Positions 7,396 to 14,800 of a stretch of DNA of 16,369 nt are shown piece by piece. Origin of the DNA: Geobacter sp. UBA5608 (lineage in GTDB: Bacteria > Desulfobacterota > Desulfuromonadia > Geobacterales > Pseudopelobacteraceae). Under the pieces are notes generated by a model. It was given only the letters and a program-made list of their open reading frames with translations. It did no database searches and had not been told where the DNA came from. Each line of letters opens with the position of its first letter. Position 1 is the stretch's first letter. A program made the translations under genes and the position numbers. The stretch covers positions 2,572 through 18,940 of the forward strand of contig DIKW01000061.1 of NCBI GenBank assembly GCA_002424705.1. Direction: 5' to 3'.

Positions 7396-7434
7396 CAGAC
7401 GAGGCGGTCGCCCATAGGGAGACCGCCTCGTCTG
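7396..7434. terminator. Hairpin terminator between convergent genes (exported protein and hemB)
   Basis: Perfect 14-bp stem (arms 7396-7409 and 7421-7434) with an 11-base loop. It lies between a plus-strand gene ending at 7369 and hemB ending at 7457 on the minus strand. There is no long T-run, but the placement fits a bidirectional terminator. Confidence 0.75.
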
Positions 7435-7456
7435 CGTTAAACATGCTTGAAAGCCG

Positions 7457-8431
7457 TTACTGTTGCAGCCAGCGGGCCACATCTTTGGCGTGATAGGTGA
7501 TGATCAGGTCGGCGCCGGCCCGTTTGAAGCCCAGCATGGTTTCCATCACTACCCGCTCTTCATCGATCCAGTCATTGGCTGCTGCCGCCTTGATCATGCT
7601 GTATTCGCCGGAGACGTTGTAGACCGCCAGCGGCAGGGCATATTCATTGCGCAGGTCGCGGACAATGTCCAGGTAGGGCAGACCCGGTTTGACCATGATG
7701 ATATCGGCCCCCTCCTCGATGTCGGCCTGGGCCTCCCGTAGCGCCTCCAGGCGGTTGGCCGGGTCCATCTGGTAGGAGCGGCGATCGCCGAACTGGGGGG
7801 TTGATTCGGCCGCCTCGCGGAACGGCCCGTAGTAGCCGGAGGCGTATTTGACGGCATAGCTCATCACCGGAATATGGCTGAAGCCGTTGTCATCCAGGAT
7901 CTGCCGGATGGCCCCCACCCGGCCGTCCATCATGTCGGAGGGCGCCACCATGTCGGCCCCGGCTTCCGCGTGCGACAGGGCTTCACGTGCCAGCAGCTCC
8001 ACTGTGGCATCATTGTCCACGTCGCCATCCTTAATGATGCCGCAGTGGCCGTGATCGGTGTATTCGCACAGGCAAACGTCGGTGATCACCGCCAGCCCCG
8101 GCACCTCTTTTTTTATGGCGCGAATGGTCTCCTGGATGATGCCATGTTCGGCATAGGCGTCGCTGCCCACTGCATCCTTGGTCTCGGGGATGCCGAATAG
8201 GATCACGGCTGGAATCCCCAGGCCATGAACCTCTTTGGCTTCGGCCACGATATGCTCGATGGACTGCTGGTAGATGCCTGGCATGGAGGAGACCTCTTTG
8301 CGGATGCCGCTGCCGAAGGCGGAAAACATCGGATAGATCAGGTCGTTGACCGAGAGTGCGGTCTCCCGCACCATGCGGCGGAAGACCTCTTTGCCGCGTA
8401 TCCGGCGGCCGCGGTGAGCGATGAAAAACAT
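7457..8431 (-). CDS. hemB: Delta-aminolevulinic acid dehydratase (porphobilinogen synthase)
   Basis: A 324-residue HemB, the normal length. This cytosolic TIM-barrel enzyme condenses two 5-aminolevulinate molecules into porphobilinogen for haem, sirohaem and cobalamin. The two active-site lysines are present: K195 in SYAVKYASGYYGPFR and K248 (the Schiff-base position) in MVKPGLPY. The zinc-cysteine cluster DVCLCEYTDHGHC is intact, with cysteines at 120, 122 and 130 as in E. coli, so this is a zinc-dependent type. The ATG at 8429-8431 is preceded by AGGAGA about 10 bases upstream. Haem supply suits a cytochrome-rich anaerobe, and the product also feeds B12 synthesis, relevant to the cobO-like gene at 14243. 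A promoter candidate lies at 8470-8498. Confidence 0.97.
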   Translation of the reverse strand: MFFIAHRGRRIRGKEVFRRMVRETALSVNDLIYPMFSAFGSGIRKEVSSMPGIYQQSIEHIVAEAKEVHGLGIPAVILFGIPETKDAVGSDAYAEHGIIQETIRAIKKEVPGLAVITDVCLCEYTDHGHCGIIKDGDVDNDATVELLAREALSHAEAGADMVAPSDMMDGRVGAIRQILDDNGFSHIPVMSYAVKYASGYYGPFREAAESTPQFGDRRSYQMDPANRLEALREAQADIEEGADIIMVKPGLPYLDIVRDLRNEYALPLAVYNVSGEYSMIKAAAANDWIDEERVVMETMLGFKRAGADLIITYHAKDVARWLQQ

Positions 8432-8469
8432 GGGTGTGTCTCTCCTGGCTGATTAAAATTAGTCGCCCC

Positions 8470-8498
8470 ATAGTACCTGTGCCATACCTGCTTTGCAA
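8470..8498 (-). promoter_or_regulatory. Candidate hemB promoter
   Basis: Read on the minus strand: TTGCAA (8493-8498), a 17-base spacer, then TACTAT (8470-8475), with a leader of about 30 bases to the hemB ATG. Each box matches at 4 of 6 and the spacing is ideal. The region is shared with the divergent ompA-like promoter. Confidence 0.45.
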
Positions 8499-8510
8499 GG
8501 GGCTGCCGGA

Positions 8511-8538
8511 TTGACATGCGAAAAATGCGTGTTACAAC
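8511..8538 (+). promoter_or_regulatory. Promoter of the OmpA-family gene
   Basis: A consensus TTGACA at 8511-8516, a 16-base spacer and TACAAC at 8533-8538. The leader would be about 70 bases before the strong AAAAGGAGG at 8597-8604. A second AT-rich box, TAAAAT at 8539-8544, overlaps but would need a 22-base spacer. A strong promoter and ribosome-binding site fit an abundant outer-membrane protein. Confidence 0.6.
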
Positions 8539-8612
8539 TAAAATGTTGCGGGTTGTCTTGAGGGCCGATCAGGTTGTCTTCGGGACATATTTGAGAAAAG
8601 GAGGATACGAGT

Positions 8613-9935
8613 ATGATGAAAAAAATGGCAGGGATTGCCGCCTGCGCCGTGCTGCTGCAGGCCGGCGTTGTATTGGCGGAGAACAGGGCTGAGACCATCA
8701 CCTTTGCACCTTATGTCGGGGGGTATACCTTCCAAGGAGATCAAGAGCTGGAAACCGCACCGGCATACGGTTTCCGCCTAGGTTACAACCTTACAGACAA
8801 CTGGGCTCTGGAAGGGATTATTGATTATGTGAATACCGAAGGCAAAAAAAATTCTGGTATTGGCGATAATCAGGAAATGATTCGCTACGGCGGCGATCTG
8901 CTCTATAACTTCATGCCCAAGAGCAATTTGGTGCCCTATCTGGCAGCTGGCTTTGGTGGGTTTAACTTTAATGATAGCAAGGCTAAGGCGATCTTCAATT
9001 ACGGTGGCGGCTTGAAGTGGTTCATGACCGATAATGTTGCCCTGCGTGGCGATGTGCGTGGTCTGAACTACAGTATGAACGACGAAACTTACACCAACGT
9101 TGAGTACACACTGGGCCTGCATATTGCTGTTGGCGCACCCAAGCCTGCCCCCAAGCCGGTTGAGGTTGCACCGGTTGTACTGGCGCCAGCCCCGGTGGAC
9201 AGCGATGGCGATGGCGTGATTGATGAGCGTGACAACTGCCCAGGCACCCCCAAGGGTGTCAGGGTGAGCGCCGACGGCTGTCCGCTGGATAGTGACAAGG
9301 ACGGCGTGTACGACTACCTGGACAACTGCCCCGGCACGCCGGTTGGCGTGAAGGTTGATGCCAAGGGGTGCCCGCTGGATAGCGACAAGGACGGCGTGTA
9401 TGACTACCTGGACAACTGCCCCGGCACACCGCTGGGCGTGAAGGTTGATGCCAAGGGTTGTCCGCTGGATTCAGACGGTGACGGCGTGTATGACTATCTG
9501 GACAAGTGCCCCGGTACCCCCAAAGGCGTCAAGGTGGATCAGGACGGTTGTGCTCCCAAGGTGGTGGAATCCACTACCCAGAAGGCCGCTCCCGTTGCGA
9601 CTCGCGTCGCCCTGAAGGTTCAGTTTGATACCGGCAAATCAGTCATTAAGCAGCAGTACTATGAGGAGCTGAAGGCGGTTGGCGATGCTCTCAATCAGGA
9701 CAAGACCATCAAGGGGACCATCGAAGGTTATACCGACAACGTGGGTAATGACCGGCTTAACCAGCAGTTGTCCCAGCGTCGTGCCAATGCGGTGCGCGAT
9801 TACATTATCAAGAATTTCAAGGTTGATGCGAACCGCCTGAGCGCTAAAGGTTTCGGTGAGGCCAACCCGGTGGCAGACAACGCCACCGCTGCCGGGCGTG
9901 CCCTGAACCGCCGTATCGAGGCCGTGTTCGAGTAA
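8613..9935 (+). CDS. OmpA-family outer membrane protein with four thrombospondin type 3 repeats
   Basis: A 440-residue protein. Residues 1-22 form a signal peptide ending VLA. Residues about 25-172 are an OmpA-like eight-strand barrel with alternating aromatic and glycine residues (APYVGGYTF, YGFRLGYNL, LGLHIAVG). An Ala/Pro/Val linker occupies about 173-195. Residues 196-315 are four 30-residue TSP3-type repeats (D-x-D-x-D-G-V, CPGTP, GC), each with calcium-binding aspartates and two cysteines. Residues about 330-440 are the OmpA_C peptidoglycan-binding domain, with FDTGKSVI, GYTDNVGN and LSQRRANAVRDYI containing the diaminopimelate-binding Asp and Arg. It would link the outer membrane to peptidoglycan, with the repeats as a calcium-stiffened spacer. 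The ATG at 8613 has AAAAGGAGG upstream; an ATG at 8616 is possible. Confidence 0.93.
   Translation: MMKKMAGIAACAVLLQAGVVLAENRAETITFAPYVGGYTFQGDQELETAPAYGFRLGYNLTDNWALEGIIDYVNTEGKKNSGIGDNQEMIRYGGDLLYNFMPKSNLVPYLAAGFGGFNFNDSKAKAIFNYGGGLKWFMTDNVALRGDVRGLNYSMNDETYTNVEYTLGLHIAVGAPKPAPKPVEVAPVVLAPAPVDSDGDGVIDERDNCPGTPKGVRVSADGCPLDSDKDGVYDYLDNCPGTPVGVKVDAKGCPLDSDKDGVYDYLDNCPGTPLGVKVDAKGCPLDSDGDGVYDYLDKCPGTPKGVKVDQDGCAPKVVESTTQKAAPVATRVALKVQFDTGKSVIKQQYYEELKAVGDALNQDKTIKGTIEGYTDNVGNDRLNQQLSQRRANAVRDYIIKNFKVDANRLSAKGFGEANPVADNATAAGRALNRRIEAVFE
9198..9557 (+). repeat. Four tandem 90-bp repeats encoding TSP3 units
   Basis: Four in-frame 90-base units begin at 9198, 9288, 9378 and 9468. Copies 2 and 3 are nearly identical, with differences mostly at third positions, so they duplicated most recently. 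Copy 1 is the most diverged. Copy-number variation by recombination is plausible. Confidence 0.85.
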
Positions 9936-9960
9936 GAGCCATAGTGGATGGTGAAAAGCA

Positions 9961-9994
9961 AAAGGCCCCGACTCCAGCAGGAGTCGGGGCCTTT
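9961..9994. terminator. Bidirectional hairpin terminator between the ompA-like and ytxH-like genes
   Basis: Perfect 15-bp stem (arms 9961-9975 and 9980-9994) with the loop AGCA. It is GC-rich at the loop end and flanked by A/T on both sides, so it works on either strand between these convergent genes. Confidence 0.88.
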
Positions 9995-10023
9995 ATCGTT
10001 TGGGCCGCAGACCGGATCAATGA

Positions 10024-10269
10024 CTAGATCCAGGCGTCGCCGCCATCGTACTGCAGGTCTTCGTTCTTTCCCTTGGGGCCCATCTTGAAACGGGCCTCCT
10101 TGGCGTACTGTCTGATCCGCCCGGTGGCGTCATCCTGGAGCCCGGCCAGCTTACGGCGGGTCTCGTTCCCCGGGGCCGGTGCCAGCAGCAGGGCGGCGAC
10201 TGCGCCCAACAGGGCGCCGGAGGCAAAGGCCAGGATGGCGGTGGTGGCGTTGTCATTGGAACGGGACAT
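10024..10269 (-). CDS. YtxH-domain small membrane protein
   Basis: An 81-residue protein with one glycine/alanine-rich hydrophobic segment (residues about 10-33) running into the YtxH hallmark APAPGNETRRKL. A charged tail follows, ending in DGGDAWI. The longer frame back to 10332 is rejected because the ATG at 10267-10269 has GAGGAGG a few bases upstream and starts just before the membrane segment. YtxH proteins are small membrane proteins of unknown function; B. subtilis ytxH is a general-stress gene. A second YtxH protein is encoded at 16048. It lies downstream of the glutamate dehydrogenase gene on the same strand, 79 bases away, with its own candidate promoter. Confidence 0.75.
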   Translation of the reverse strand: MSRSNDNATTAILAFASGALLGAVAALLLAPAPGNETRRKLAGLQDDATGRIRQYAKEARFKMGPKGKNEDLQYDGGDAWI

Positions 10270-10300
10270 GATGGACCTCCTCTTTACAGGCAGTTTCTGT

Positions 10301-10329
10301 ATTCTCTCTACCACAGGTCGGTGTGTCAG
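10301..10329 (-). promoter_or_regulatory. Candidate promoter for the YtxH-like gene
   Basis: Read on the minus strand: CTGACA (10324-10329, 5 of 6), a 17-base spacer, then GAGAAT (10301-10306, 4 of 6), about 30 bases before the ATG. No terminator was seen after the upstream gdh gene, so read-through is also possible. Confidence 0.4.
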
Positions 10330-10348
10330 CAAAAGTAAAAACTACGTG

Positions 10349-13327
10349 TCAGACCGAGTCTAGCCGCTGCAGGTGGCGGCGTACCATCTGTTCGAAATCG
10401 GCGTCGCGATTGCCGGTGTAGACCAGTGAGGAGCCGATCTCTGCCGCCAGGATGGCTGCCTGGTACTTGGGGGGCAGCCGGTTGATCCTGCGCCGGAAGG
10501 TAGGGTCTTCGCGTAGCAGGGCTGGCAGGTGGCGCAGCAAGGCTTGCCGAAAGGGGCGCTGCAGGCAGAGTTGAGGGCGCTGGCTGAAGAACTGGAACAG
10601 GCGGCTGTAATAGCTGTTAATGTTCTGGCTGATCTGATTGGAAAGCTCGGTGTACGGCAGGTTGCCTCCCGACTCCTGCCAGCGTTGTAGAATCAGGCGC
10701 GCCTCGTCTCTGGCCCGCTTTTCAAGGATGGTCAAAACATCGCCCACATAGCGCTCTTTGACGGTCTGGAACTCCTGTTCGGTCAGCAACAGGTTGGCGA
10801 TGATCTCGTAGGAGGAGGAGATCACACCGCATTTGTTGGCTGAGGCGTCACGCATGATCACGCAGCCGGCCTTTTGCAGCTCAAGCCTGGCCAGGGGTGT
10901 GATGAAGGAGTTGGCACCCTCTACGATGACTGGCGCTGAGGGGCTGCCGTCCGGCAGTAGAAAGTCCTTCCAGTTCTGATCGTCGATGGTCTCCGGTCGA
11001 CCGCCAGCCGGGATGAACAGGTCTGTCGCCACGCGGAACACCAGCGCGGCATACTCACGGTGGAAGTCATCCAGTGGAATCCATCGTTCTTGCAGCCTGC
11101 CGTCTGACAGACGCTCCAGCCGCCGGTGCAGGTTCTGTAGGCCATCCCTGCGCTGGCCGCTGCGGAAGAGCATCAGGCCGCCGGGGGTGAGCCGGGCAGG
11201 ATCAAAGTGATCCAGATCATGCCGTAGGGTGATCCGCTGCAGTTCTTCGCGATCAAGTCCGGCCGGGTCGTAGGCGGCGGCGGCGCCGTCAAGGATCAAG
11301 GTCAGCCGCGCCAGTGGGCAGCGCTCCAGAATCAGCCGCAGACAGTTGCCGGCCACATCGCCGCCCGGCCCGCCGGTCAGTTTGACGCTGAACGGGTCGC
11401 GGCGGATATCAACCCCTTGGGCTGCCATCACCACGTCAGCAAAGGTCATTACGCCGGTTGAGGTCACACCGTACTGCTTGTGGTTGATGCCGAACCGCTT
11501 GCTGGAGATGATCCCCACTCCCAGTAGGTAGCCGCGGCGTCGCGACAGTTCCGCCAGGGCCTCGATCAAGCTGTCGTGCATGTTCTCGTCGGGACCCAGC
11601 TCGATCGGCTCATCGTCGCCGTAGTAGTCCACCACACGCGGGTGGCGGGCCCGGCCGTCGCTGGTGATGAAGATGTCCAGAAAGGCATTGGCGATGCTGT
11701 ATTGCAGCTTATACAGGCGGCAGGTCTCGGCATCGTGGGCCGCAGGATCGAGATCACTGGCGTCCAGCACCAGTGTCAGTTTTGAACCGCCTTCATAGAT
11801 GTCCTTGTTCTTGAGGTGCTGGGTATGGGCCAGCACATACACCTCCCGCAGCAGGCTGCTGGCGGCGGTAACCACATCATCCTGGCTACGGGCGATCACG
11901 GTGCGCCAACCACCACGGGCGATGTCAGAAAAACCGATGTGGTAGCCGTGCCCGTAGCGGCTGAAGAAGAAGGTCACCCGGAATGGCAGCGCTTCCGGCA
12001 GGTCGGCGGTAAATGCGTTTCCCAGCTCCTGCAGATAGGCCGGGTCGAGCCGGAAGGCCAGGGCCTGCTTTTCCACGACGAAGAAGTTGGTCTTGAGGGT
12101 GTGACTGATCAGCAGCAGGCAACAGCGGTAGATCGTGCGTCGGATCTCATCCAGCCAGCGGTGGCCGGTGTTGTAGTCCTGTACCGTTCGGGTTGCCTCG
12201 GCCAGGGCCTGCTGGTACTGCTGGCGGTCGGTTAGATCCGGGTCAAAGCGCAGCCTGAACAGGCGAGTTAGCTGCAGCGCCATCTCCGGGTGACTGAAGA
12301 AGGCGCTCTGCACATCCTCCAGGCCGAAGCGATCAGGATTGCTATGGGCCAGGTTCGTATGGCAGAACGCCACGAAGGCGTTGACCAGAGCGGCGTCATC
12401 CCCCGGCAATACCCTCGTGGTCACCCATTCCCGGTAGCTGTAGCCGGTGTTGGCCAGGATCTGTGTGTTGCATAACTCCTGTTCCATGCGGCTTGCCAAC
12501 GATGAGTCAGCGGTGAGCGACTGGCCACTGCGGTGCTGCAGGTAGAAGGTCCCCAGGAAATAGGGGTGTGTACCGTTGGAGATGGTCTGACAGTAGGCAC
12601 GGCGGATGCCGATATCTAGCCGGTTGAAGACCTCCACCACCTGCAGCAGGAACTCTTCCTGGGGCGGATTGCCCACAGCAAACAGCAATCGTGTTTCCTG
12701 TTGACCATCCCGTTCAACCTCTCGCAGGTCCAGAAATAGGCCGCCGCTGGCGTTGCTCTGACTGAATAACCAGAGCAGCCAGGCTGTGCGGCTGGGGGGC
12801 GACAGAGCGGTGCTGGTCGGGTTGTTCTGCCAGAGCAGGCTCAACAGGCGCAGGCTGCGCTGCCGGTCAAGGGCAGGCGCGATGGTGCGTAACTCGCGCA
12901 GGATGAGCCGCTGCAATTTGGAGGGTAGTTCTGTCTTGCGCTGTGGGTCGATAGCGCTGTGAGGGCGCCGGTCGAATTCGAAGCGTTGTACCTCCAACTC
13001 TTCCGTCATGCCGGGCATGGCACCGTTGGAGTGGGAGAACATGGCATAGGATATCTGCTCAACCGGGATCCGGCGCAGCGCTTCGTACAGTGAGCCAGGC
13101 TGGTCTACGCAGGCCAGGATCAAGGTTTGTTCCCGGTCGCACAGCACCAGGCGGCTGTTGCGCTGCAGGGTATCGAGTCCCCTGGCCAGGGTTGTCAGCG
13201 CCTCCGGCTCATCGGCCATGGCCTGGAAAAAGTAAGGAGACATATGGGATTCGAGCCACTGTGCATTGGCCAGAGCCGTGCAGGTGTGGGCGTTTCGACT
13301 GCGCTGGATGGAGCGGGTGAGTTGCAT
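10349..13327 (-). CDS. Large NAD-dependent glutamate dehydrogenase (about 115-kDa class)
   Basis: A 992-residue Glu/Leu/Phe/Val dehydrogenase-superfamily enzyme, likely oxidising glutamate to 2-oxoglutarate and ammonia with NAD+. A long N-terminal regulatory region (about 1-440) with no clear motif precedes the catalytic part. GFSDIARGGWRTV and the following DDVVTAASSLLREVY lie at about 460-500. SKLTLVLD follows. LTGGPGGDVAGNC, the dinucleotide-binding glycine loop, is near 650. VEGANSFITPLARLEL and SANKCGVISSSYEI are near 800-840. At about 1000 residues it matches the fungal Gdh2-like class better than the 1,600-residue bacterial class or the 450-residue hexamers. The start is set at the ATG at 13325-13327, with a GGGGGG-type ribosome-binding site. 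The frame reaches 13390, but the best promoter covers 13363-13390, so the longer start would precede the transcript. Confidence 0.87.
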   Translation of the reverse strand: MQLTRSIQRSRNAHTCTALANAQWLESHMSPYFFQAMADEPEALTTLARGLDTLQRNSRLVLCDREQTLILACVDQPGSLYEALRRIPVEQISYAMFSHSNGAMPGMTEELEVQRFEFDRRPHSAIDPQRKTELPSKLQRLILRELRTIAPALDRQRSLRLLSLLWQNNPTSTALSPPSRTAWLLWLFSQSNASGGLFLDLREVERDGQQETRLLFAVGNPPQEEFLLQVVEVFNRLDIGIRRAYCQTISNGTHPYFLGTFYLQHRSGQSLTADSSLASRMEQELCNTQILANTGYSYREWVTTRVLPGDDAALVNAFVAFCHTNLAHSNPDRFGLEDVQSAFFSHPEMALQLTRLFRLRFDPDLTDRQQYQQALAEATRTVQDYNTGHRWLDEIRRTIYRCCLLLISHTLKTNFFVVEKQALAFRLDPAYLQELGNAFTADLPEALPFRVTFFFSRYGHGYHIGFSDIARGGWRTVIARSQDDVVTAASSLLREVYVLAHTQHLKNKDIYEGGSKLTLVLDASDLDPAAHDAETCRLYKLQYSIANAFLDIFITSDGRARHPRVVDYYGDDEPIELGPDENMHDSLIEALAELSRRRGYLLGVGIISSKRFGINHKQYGVTSTGVMTFADVVMAAQGVDIRRDPFSVKLTGGPGGDVAGNCLRLILERCPLARLTLILDGAAAAYDPAGLDREELQRITLRHDLDHFDPARLTPGGLMLFRSGQRRDGLQNLHRRLERLSDGRLQERWIPLDDFHREYAALVFRVATDLFIPAGGRPETIDDQNWKDFLLPDGSPSAPVIVEGANSFITPLARLELQKAGCVIMRDASANKCGVISSSYEIIANLLLTEQEFQTVKERYVGDVLTILEKRARDEARLILQRWQESGGNLPYTELSNQISQNINSYYSRLFQFFSQRPQLCLQRPFRQALLRHLPALLREDPTFRRRINRLPPKYQAAILAAEIGSSLVYTGNRDADFEQMVRRHLQRLDSV

Positions 13328-13362
13328 GCTGCCCCCCGGAATATGGTGCCTGCGTGATCTGC

Positions 13363-13390
13363 AGTATACCCTGAAACCAATCGCTGGCAA
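13363..13390 (-). promoter_or_regulatory. Promoter of the glutamate dehydrogenase gene
   Basis: Read on the minus strand: TTGCCA (13385-13390), a 16-base spacer, then TATACT (13363-13368, 5 of 6). The transcript would start near 13356, about 30 bases before the ATG at 13327, which supports that start. Confidence 0.55.
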
Positions 13391-13407
13391 GGGTTGACAC
13401 AGCGTCC

Positions 13408-13437
13408 TTGACCCTGCCGGACCGGGGTGTGTATACT
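13408..13437 (+). promoter_or_regulatory. Promoter of the crotonase-cobO-crotonase operon
   Basis: TTGACC (13408-13413, 5 of 6), an 18-base spacer and TATACT (13432-13437, 5 of 6). The transcript would start about 30 bases before the ATG at 13475. It is back to back with the gdh promoter, whose -35 ends only 18 bases away, so a single regulator could affect both. Confidence 0.6.
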
Positions 13438-13474
13438 TTCTGCCTGCTGCAAACCTCGAAGGGATCTCTCGTGT

Positions 13475-14239
13475 ATGTCTGAAAAAATTTGTCGAATAGA
13501 GCTCGAAGGGCCGGTCGCGCGGTTGCGGATACCCGGTGGCCCACAGCTGTCACGTCGTGACCTGCTCGGGGCGCTTCGTAAACAGCTCGACCAGCTAGCC
13601 GCCAAGGAAGGGGTGCGGGGGGTGCTGGTCTGCGGTCAGGGCGTCCAGTTCTGTCAGGTGGTTGCTGACGGTCAGTTGACATCGCCCGATGCCGCCCGTC
13701 TGTCAGCGTTTGGTCAAGAAGCATTGTTTGCCCTGGAGGGATTGGGCAAGCCGGTTGTGGCGGCTCTGTCCGGCGAGGTGAGCGGCCTGGGGCTGGAACT
13801 GGCCCTGGCCTGTTCTTTTGTTGTCGCCGACCATTCGGCCCGCTTTGGTTTCCCGGAGATCAGCCTGGGCCGCTTGCCGGCCTTTGGTGGTACTCAGCGC
13901 CTCACCAGGCTGGTTGGCCGTTCGGTGGCCAAGCAGCTTCTGTTCACTGGCGAGCTGATGAGTGCCGAGGAGGCGTTGCGGGTCCGGTTGGTCAACCGGC
14001 TCTACGGGGCGGCTGAGCTCGAACAAGCGGCCATGGCCCTCTTGCAGCGCGTCTGCACCCGTTCTCCGCTTGCGTTACGTGTAGGCGGCGAGGTGGTGGA
14101 CGCCGGGTATGATATTGATCTTAAGGCAGCCTGCCTGCTGGAACGGGATGCCTTTGCGCTCTGTTTTGCCTCCCGCGATCAGAAAGAGGGTATGGGCGCC
14201 TTTCTGGAAAAGCGGGAACCGCAGTTTACGGGAGATTGA
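13475..14239 (+). CDS. Enoyl-CoA hydratase/isomerase (crotonase) family protein, first copy
   Basis: A 254-residue crotonase-fold protein. The second half is orthodox. GLGLELALAC places a glutamate at 108 and FPEISLG places one at 128. Their 20-residue spacing equals the Glu144/Glu164 catalytic pair of rat mitochondrial enoyl-CoA hydratase. GGTQRLTRLVG and the C-terminal KEGMGAFLEKREP tail are also present. The first oxyanion-hole motif, normally F-x-x-G-A-D, reads FCQVVADGQ at 59-67 and lacks the glycine, and the segment around it is shortened. The protein probably binds acyl-CoA in the cytosol, but its reaction is uncertain. The ATG at 13475 is preceded by AAGGGA about 12 bases upstream, a long spacing; a longer frame to 13427 would begin inside the promoter. 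cobO starts 3 bases after the stop. Confidence 0.82.
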   Translation: MSEKICRIELEGPVARLRIPGGPQLSRRDLLGALRKQLDQLAAKEGVRGVLVCGQGVQFCQVVADGQLTSPDAARLSAFGQEALFALEGLGKPVVAALSGEVSGLGLELALACSFVVADHSARFGFPEISLGRLPAFGGTQRLTRLVGRSVAKQLLFTGELMSAEEALRVRLVNRLYGAAELEQAAMALLQRVCTRSPLALRVGGEVVDAGYDIDLKAACLLERDAFALCFASRDQKEGMGAFLEKREPQFTGD

Positions 14240-14242
14240 CCG

Positions 14243-14770
14243 ATGCCGCTTGATCGAGGCTGTGTGCAGATTTATACCGGTAACGGCAAGGGTAAGACCA
14301 CGGCTGCTTTGGGGTTGTGCCTGCGTGCCGTTGGCCGCGGACTCAAGGTCTGTTTTTTTCAGTTCATCAAGGGTGGTGGTCCCTACGGGGAGCAGTTGGC
14401 GGCTGAAAAACTGGCGCCGCTGTTCACTATCATCCAGACCGGCCAGCCCGGCTGGGTCAATACCAGCGATATCAGTGCCGACCGTGCCGCAGCGCAGGCC
14501 GCATTGGTGCAGGCCCGTGAGATCGTCACCTCCGGCGCGTATGATCTGGTGGTGCTGGACGAGCTGAACGGAGCGTTGGGATTTGGTCTGGTGGATCTGG
14601 AGCAGGTGCTGGAGCTGATCGCCCTGCGGCCTGTCGAGATGGAGCTGGTGCTTACCGGACGCAATGCCCACCCACAAGTGGTGGAGGCGGCCGACCTGGT
14701 GACCGAGATGCGTGAGATCAAACATTATTACAGGGCCGGGGTCCCCGCTCGGACCGGCATCGAGATGTAG
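14243..14770 (+). CDS. cobO: Cob(I)alamin / cob(I)yrinic acid a,c-diamide adenosyltransferase
   Basis: A 175-residue CobA/CobO/BtuR-family ATP:corrinoid adenosyltransferase, a cytosolic enzyme. It moves the adenosyl group of ATP onto cobalt(I) to make adenosylcobalamin or its precursor. The family P-loop GNGKGKTT is at residues 13-20, VVLDELNGALGFGL lies mid-protein, and LVLTGRNAHP and the KHYYRAGVPARTGIE ending are characteristic. The length is near that of E. coli BtuR. The ATG follows the first crotonase stop by 3 bases with GGGAG about 8 bases upstream, so translation is tightly linked. Lying between two crotonases suggests a role in supplying B12 to acyl-CoA mutases (for example methylmalonyl-CoA mutase) rather than de novo corrinoid synthesis, as no cob biosynthesis neighbours are visible. 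BtuR is an equally good name. Confidence 0.92.
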   Translation: MPLDRGCVQIYTGNGKGKTTAALGLCLRAVGRGLKVCFFQFIKGGGPYGEQLAAEKLAPLFTIIQTGQPGWVNTSDISADRAAAQAALVQAREIVTSGAYDLVVLDELNGALGFGLVDLEQVLELIALRPVEMELVLTGRNAHPQVVEAADLVTEMREIKHYYRAGVPARTGIEM

Positions 14771-14800
14771 GTTGGCACTCAACAAGGAGCTCGGAATCTG

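Noticed and set aside
10363..10380. Small GCCGC/GCGGC hairpin at the end of gdh as a terminator
   Set aside because: Only 5 base pairs, located inside the coding region and with no T-run.
13209..13724. 171-codon minus-strand frame across the gdh start and the first crotonase
   Set aside because: It crosses two divergent promoters and overlaps two better-supported genes. The Arg/Pro-rich translation is a composition artefact.
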